Part shown: piece after piece, positions 19,740 to 22,588 of the stretch
Layout: each line of letters begins with the position of its first letter
How positions within the stretch are numbered: the first letter of the stretch is position 1
Virus record (IMG/VR): IMGVR_UViG_3300031885_000125
Coordinates: 1-22,588 of that record
DNA from: a virus
DNA: 22,588 nt
Strand: one strand, 5' to 3'
The notes under the pieces: model-generated
The model's database searches: none
What the model was told of the DNA's origin: nothing
Seen by the model: only the letters and a program-made list of their open reading frames with translations
Translations under genes and position numbers: made by a program

Positions 19740-19961
19740 ATGGTTAAAGTTAGATTTACGGCTCTCGAGAACCCTCCCGGCGGTCTCGCTGTCCCTTTTG
19801 ATTATGACGACCCGAGCTCGTTCGATATCGTTTCGGATCCGATGACTGTAACGACTACGTCGACAGGATACGAGGACGACGGGACTCCGGTCGAAGATAC
19901 GAATACGAGGGAGTATTTAAAATCCGAATACTCCGGAGAAGTTATCGAGGAGGGTCTGTAA
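19740..19961 (+). CDS. Unknown acidic protein (73 aa)
   Basis: A 73-residue acidic protein (MVKVRFTALENPPGG, FDYDDPSSFDIVSDPMTVTT, YEDDGTPVEDTNTREYLKSE). It is likely mostly beta or disordered. It is coupled to the protease gene, whose ATG overlaps its TAA as TAATG. It may be a small head-assembly or decoration protein; no family recognised. Confidence 0.5.
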   Translation: MVKVRFTALENPPGGLAVPFDYDDPSSFDIVSDPMTVTTTSTGYEDDGTPVEDTNTREYLKSEYSGEVIEEGL

Positions 19962-21112
19962 TGGATCTAGTAATCGGCAAGCGTTACGAAAAATCCTGTC
20001 GCTTTAAACAGACCGAGACGAAAGAGAACGTCCGGAACGGAGTCCCGGTAGGAATTATCGAGGGTCTCGCCTCGACTTATGAGCTCGACCGCGGCGACGA
20101 TATTATCGTCCCGGGAGCGTTCGCGAATACGTTAAACCGTCACTCCGCGGAAGGTCGTCCCGTTCGTATGCTCCTCCAGCATCAAAATGGAGAGCTTATC
20201 GGAGGCTTCCCGATCGAGTTCGCAAAAGAGACCCCGGAAGGATTGTTCGTCCGCGGCGAGATTAACCTCGAAGTCCAGCGAGGACGGGAGGCTTACGCTC
20301 TTGCGAAGCAAGACGTCCTGACAGATATGTCGATCGGGTTCTCTATCCCGAGCCGGGAGTCTGTCGACTACCAGAGAGAAGGCGATCGCGTCCTCCGACT
20401 GATAAAAGAGGTCGAATTATGGGAGATCTCTCTCGTATCCGAACCAATGAACCCGGGAGCCCGAGTCCAGTCTGTAAAATCCGCGGCAAGTCTCGGAGAG
20501 CTTCCTCTCGCCGATCGTTCGACGCCGTGGGATATGTCGAAGGCTTGCGCGAGGGTTAAAGAGTTTACCGGGTCGAGCGACGCTCCGTCCGAATCATACC
20601 GGGACGCCTTCCTCTCGCTGGATCTTACGAAGTCCGGCTCGTTCGAGGCTTACTCTCTCCAGATCGCGGACGTCGTCGACGGAGCTCTCGTCGCGGTTCC
20701 TCGCGGGATCTTTTCGGCGGCGGCGGCTCTGGTAGGGGCTCGTCCTTGTCCGGCTATGTCGGACGCGGAGAAGTCGGACGCGATAGCGACTGTCGAGAGG
20801 TATTATAAAAAGCTCGACCTCGAGTCTCCGTTCGGTAAAAAAAGCGTCGACTCGACTATCTGCGAGGCTTGCGATTCTCTGTCGGACGTGGAAGACTTGT
20901 TAAAGCTCCTCGGGATATCCTCCGAGGGTCGGAAGATTTTAATATCGAGAATTAAGTCGACGGCGGCTCGCGAGGAGTCCGGCGGCGAAGATAAGGAGAA
21001 GGGAGGTCGAGAGGACGCTTCCTTAGAGACAGAGATCGGGTTAAAGTTAGACCGCATAAACGAAAAGCTCTTTTCTGCAAGGATCGAGAGCTCCCTTAAT
21101 CGTATAAGATAG
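19961..21112 (+). CDS. HK97-type prohead protease with C-terminal extension
   Basis: Serine protease of the HK97 prohead family that processes capsid protein during maturation. The N-terminal ~165 residues carry the fold: GIIEGLASTYELDRGDDIIVPGAF, catalytic His in MLLQHQ, catalytic Ser in DMSIGFSI and the conserved EVELWEISLVSEPMNP. Residues ~180-290 match a second domain often fused in phages (STPWDMSKACARVKEF, LQIADVVDGALVAVPRGIF, then EKSDAIATVERYYKK). The last ~85 residues (SLSDVEDLLKLLGISSEGRK ... SRIKSTAAREESGG, DRINEKLFSARIES) are helical and charged, consistent with a scaffold-like tail. It lies directly before the capsid gene. At 383 residues it is about twice a minimal protease. Confidence 0.88.
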   Translation: MDLVIGKRYEKSCRFKQTETKENVRNGVPVGIIEGLASTYELDRGDDIIVPGAFANTLNRHSAEGRPVRMLLQHQNGELIGGFPIEFAKETPEGLFVRGEINLEVQRGREAYALAKQDVLTDMSIGFSIPSRESVDYQREGDRVLRLIKEVELWEISLVSEPMNPGARVQSVKSAASLGELPLADRSTPWDMSKACARVKEFTGSSDAPSESYRDAFLSLDLTKSGSFEAYSLQIADVVDGALVAVPRGIFSAAAALVGARPCPAMSDAEKSDAIATVERYYKKLDLESPFGKKSVDSTICEACDSLSDVEDLLKLLGISSEGRKILISRIKSTAAREESGGEDKEKGGREDASLETEIGLKLDRINEKLFSARIESSLNRIR

Positions 21113-21123
21113 GAGTCCTAATA

Positions 21124-22437
21124 ATGGACAAGCAAATCGCCGAAAAACTGGATCTCATCGCGACAGGTATCGAGACTGTCCAGAAAGAACACAAGATCCT
21201 CGGGAATCAAGTTAAGGCGCACGAAGGCTTACAAGATCTTGTAAAGTCGATCGGCGATAATCTGGAGGAAGTCCAGAAAGCAAGACAGGCGGAAGCCGGG
21301 GAACGTGCCGCGGTCGAGGCTCTGGTAAAGGATCTACAGAAACGAATCGCTCGCGGTGTAGGTGCGAACGGTGCGGACGGCGTCGTCGACGAGTTTAAAC
21401 AGTACGGCGACGAGTTTACCCGCTATCTCCGCAAGGGTTACGAGATCGACGCGAAGATCTCCGAGGAGTGCGTTCGCGGTATGATCGAAAAGAACTTCCG
21501 CGGCTTGTCGGCGGAGGAGATCTCTATCCAGACAAAAGATATGCTCGCGGGTAATAACCCGGCGGGCGGCTATATGATCCGTCCGGAAGTGTCTTCTCGT
21601 ATGATTAAACGCATATTCGAGACGTCTCCTCTCCGTTCCGTTTGTAGCGTTATGACGATCGCGAGCGACTCTGTCGAACTTTTAATCGACGACAACGAAG
21701 CGGGCTCCGGCGGTTGGGTCGGCGAAGTGGATCCTCGTTCGATTACAGATACTCCGCAAGTCGGAAAGCTGATTATCGAAGCTCACGAGCTTTTTGCTCA
21801 ACCTCGAGCGACCCAAAAGTTCTTAGACGACGCGGGTATCGACGTCGAGTCGTGGCTGTCTGGTAAAGTTACCGCTCGCCTTTCTCGCGACGAGAATACG
21901 GCGTTTATGTTAGGTAATGGCGCATTAAAACCGAAGGGTCTTCTCGCTTATGCGGATGCGGACTCTTACGGAACCTATCAACGCGGCAAGATCCAGACCC
22001 TCGCGTCGATCGGAGCGGCTATCGAAGGCGACGACATGAAACTGTTACAGAACGGCATTAAGGAGGAGTATCAAGCTCGCGCCGTCTGGTTAATGAACCG
22101 AGCGACTTTCGGCGACGTTATCACTCTTAAAGCCACTGGAAACGGCGAGTACATTATGTCGACGGAGTTCCTACGCGATCGCGACGAGCGGATCCTGTTA
22201 GGTAAAGGCGTCGTCTTTTGTAACGATATGCCACAAGTCGCCGAAGACGCTCTCGCCGTCGCTTATGGTGACTTTTTCGAGGGTTATACTATCGTCGACC
22301 GGACAGGCTTCCGGGTTATTCGCGATATGTATACTAATAAGCCTTACGTCCTGTTTTACACTACAAAACGGACAGGCGGCGATGTTACCTCTTACGATAG
22401 CTGGAACCGTCTCCGTATGTCTGGAGTGGGCGGTTAA
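21124..22437 (+). CDS. HK97-fold major capsid protein
   Basis: Major capsid protein, 437 residues. The N-terminal ~85 residues form a charged coiled coil (DLIATGIETVQKEHKILGNQ ... VEALVKDLQKRIARG), a delta-type scaffolding domain that the protease should remove. The mature part starts after ~110 residues and shows HK97-family motifs: GGYMIRPEVSSRMI, VCSVMTIASDSVELLIDDNE, GWVGEVDPRSITDTPQVGKL, FMLGNGALKPKGLL, WLMNRATFGDVITLK and GVVFCNDMP ... VAYGDFFEGYTIVDR. Codon choice differs from other genes (more CGC and GGC), as expected for a very highly expressed protein. A strong terminator follows 12 bases after the stop. Confidence 0.95.
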   Translation: MDKQIAEKLDLIATGIETVQKEHKILGNQVKAHEGLQDLVKSIGDNLEEVQKARQAEAGERAAVEALVKDLQKRIARGVGANGADGVVDEFKQYGDEFTRYLRKGYEIDAKISEECVRGMIEKNFRGLSAEEISIQTKDMLAGNNPAGGYMIRPEVSSRMIKRIFETSPLRSVCSVMTIASDSVELLIDDNEAGSGGWVGEVDPRSITDTPQVGKLIIEAHELFAQPRATQKFLDDAGIDVESWLSGKVTARLSRDENTAFMLGNGALKPKGLLAYADADSYGTYQRGKIQTLASIGAAIEGDDMKLLQNGIKEEYQARAVWLMNRATFGDVITLKATGNGEYIMSTEFLRDRDERILLGKGVVFCNDMPQVAEDALAVAYGDFFEGYTIVDRTGFRVIRDMYTNKPYVLFYTTKRTGGDVTSYDSWNRLRMSGVGG

Positions 22438-22449
22438 TTAACAGAACCC

Positions 22450-22480
22450 GGAGAGAGTTAACCCTCTCTCCTCCTTTTTT
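22450..22480 (+). terminator. Intrinsic terminator after the capsid gene
   Basis: GGAGAGAG (22450-22457), loop TTAACC, CTCTCTCC (22464-22471), then TCCTTTTTT: a perfect eight-pair stem followed by a T-run. It sits 12 bases after the capsid stop and would limit read-through from promoter B into the next genes. Confidence 0.85.
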
Positions 22481-22485
22481 ACTCG

Positions 22486-22499
22486 ACCCTCTGGAGGGT
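22486..22499 (+). promoter_or_regulatory. Hairpin whose 3' arm carries the next gene's Shine-Dalgarno
   Basis: ACCCT (22486-22490), loop CTGG, AGGGT (22495-22499), followed by TTTTATTT. It looks like a second small terminator, but its downstream arm forms GGAGGG (22493-22498), the ribosome-binding site nine bases before the ATG at 22508. Folding would hide that site. Confidence 0.5.
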
Positions 22500-22507
22500 T
22501 TTTATTT

Positions 22508-22588
22508 ATGGTAAAAGATATTGTAAGTAATATCCGCGGTCTTATCTTGATCGCGACTGCTATCTCGACCGAGGGTAATACGGTCGGC
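22508..22588 (+). CDS. Unknown protein downstream of capsid, 3' partial
   Basis: The first 27 residues of a gene that leaves the window (MVKDIVSNIRGLILIATAIS, then TEGNTVG). The start is set by GGAGGG nine bases upstream. Small proteins beginning in this way, with an LVxIATAI-type strand and NT.G, are common after phage capsid genes and usually annotated as unknown or head components. Nothing more can be said from the visible part. Confidence 0.6.
   Translation, partial: MVKDIVSNIRGLILIATAISTEGNTVG

Overview
The window is about half of a tailed double-stranded DNA bacteriophage (or prophage) genome. It holds a full packaging and head module (small and large terminase, HK97-type portal, Mu F/SPP1 gp7-type head protein, prohead protease, HK97-fold capsid), the end of a tail module, a recombination and replication block and a lysis cassette. 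The order implies a circular map: head genes run off the right end and the last tail genes enter at the left. The YmfQ/gp48-type baseplate protein at the left edge is typical of contractile-tail (Mu-like) phages, so a myovirus is the best guess. A signal-arrest-release lysozyme, a CsrA homologue and strong AGGA Shine-Dalgarno sites point to a Gram-negative, probably proteobacterial host; the sequence does not identify it. I see no integrase, tRNA, insertion sequence or CRISPR array.

Layout. 1-1851 (+): baseplate protein (5' end outside the window) and a tail fibre. 1896-3321 (-): five-gene leftward operon with an HTH protein, a DUF1367 protein, two small unknowns (one membrane) and a DUF1064 PD-(D/E)XK-type nuclease. 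3322-3473: divergent control region with an inverted repeat. 3474-7952 (+): ERF annealing protein, YqaJ exonuclease, coiled-coil accessory, a DUF1376 replication protein carrying two iteron arrays that look like an origin inside the gene, small proteins and SSB. 7978-9632 (+): CsrA-like regulator, membrane coiled-coil protein, holin and SAR lysozyme. 9646-13304 (+): a promoter with a structured leader drives an accessory block of mostly unknown genes around a PP-loop (PAPS reductase-like) enzyme. 13350-16659 (+): terminases, portal and a small unknown. 16740-22480 (+): a second copy of the promoter and leader, four small genes, gpF-like protein, a beta-rich fibre-like protein, protease fusion, major capsid protein and a strong terminator; another gene starts at 22508.

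How it fits together. ERF, YqaJ and SSB form a Red-like recombination set; the DUF1376 protein probably binds the repeats inside its own gene to start replication. Genes are densely coupled through TAATG and ATGA overlaps. Seven genes share a nearly identical ribosome-binding box (ACAAAAGGAAGCG or close). It resembles a CsrA site, and the phage encodes its own CsrA-like protein, so a phage-wide post-transcriptional regulon is plausible but unproven.

Composition is strange. By eye I found no GGCC, GGWCC, CCWGG or GCWGC in 22.6 kb, and CATG, TGCA, GTAC and GCGC are rare, while TCGA, GATC, CCGG, GAGCTC and GCSGC are very common. This selective loss of short palindromes looks like restriction avoidance.
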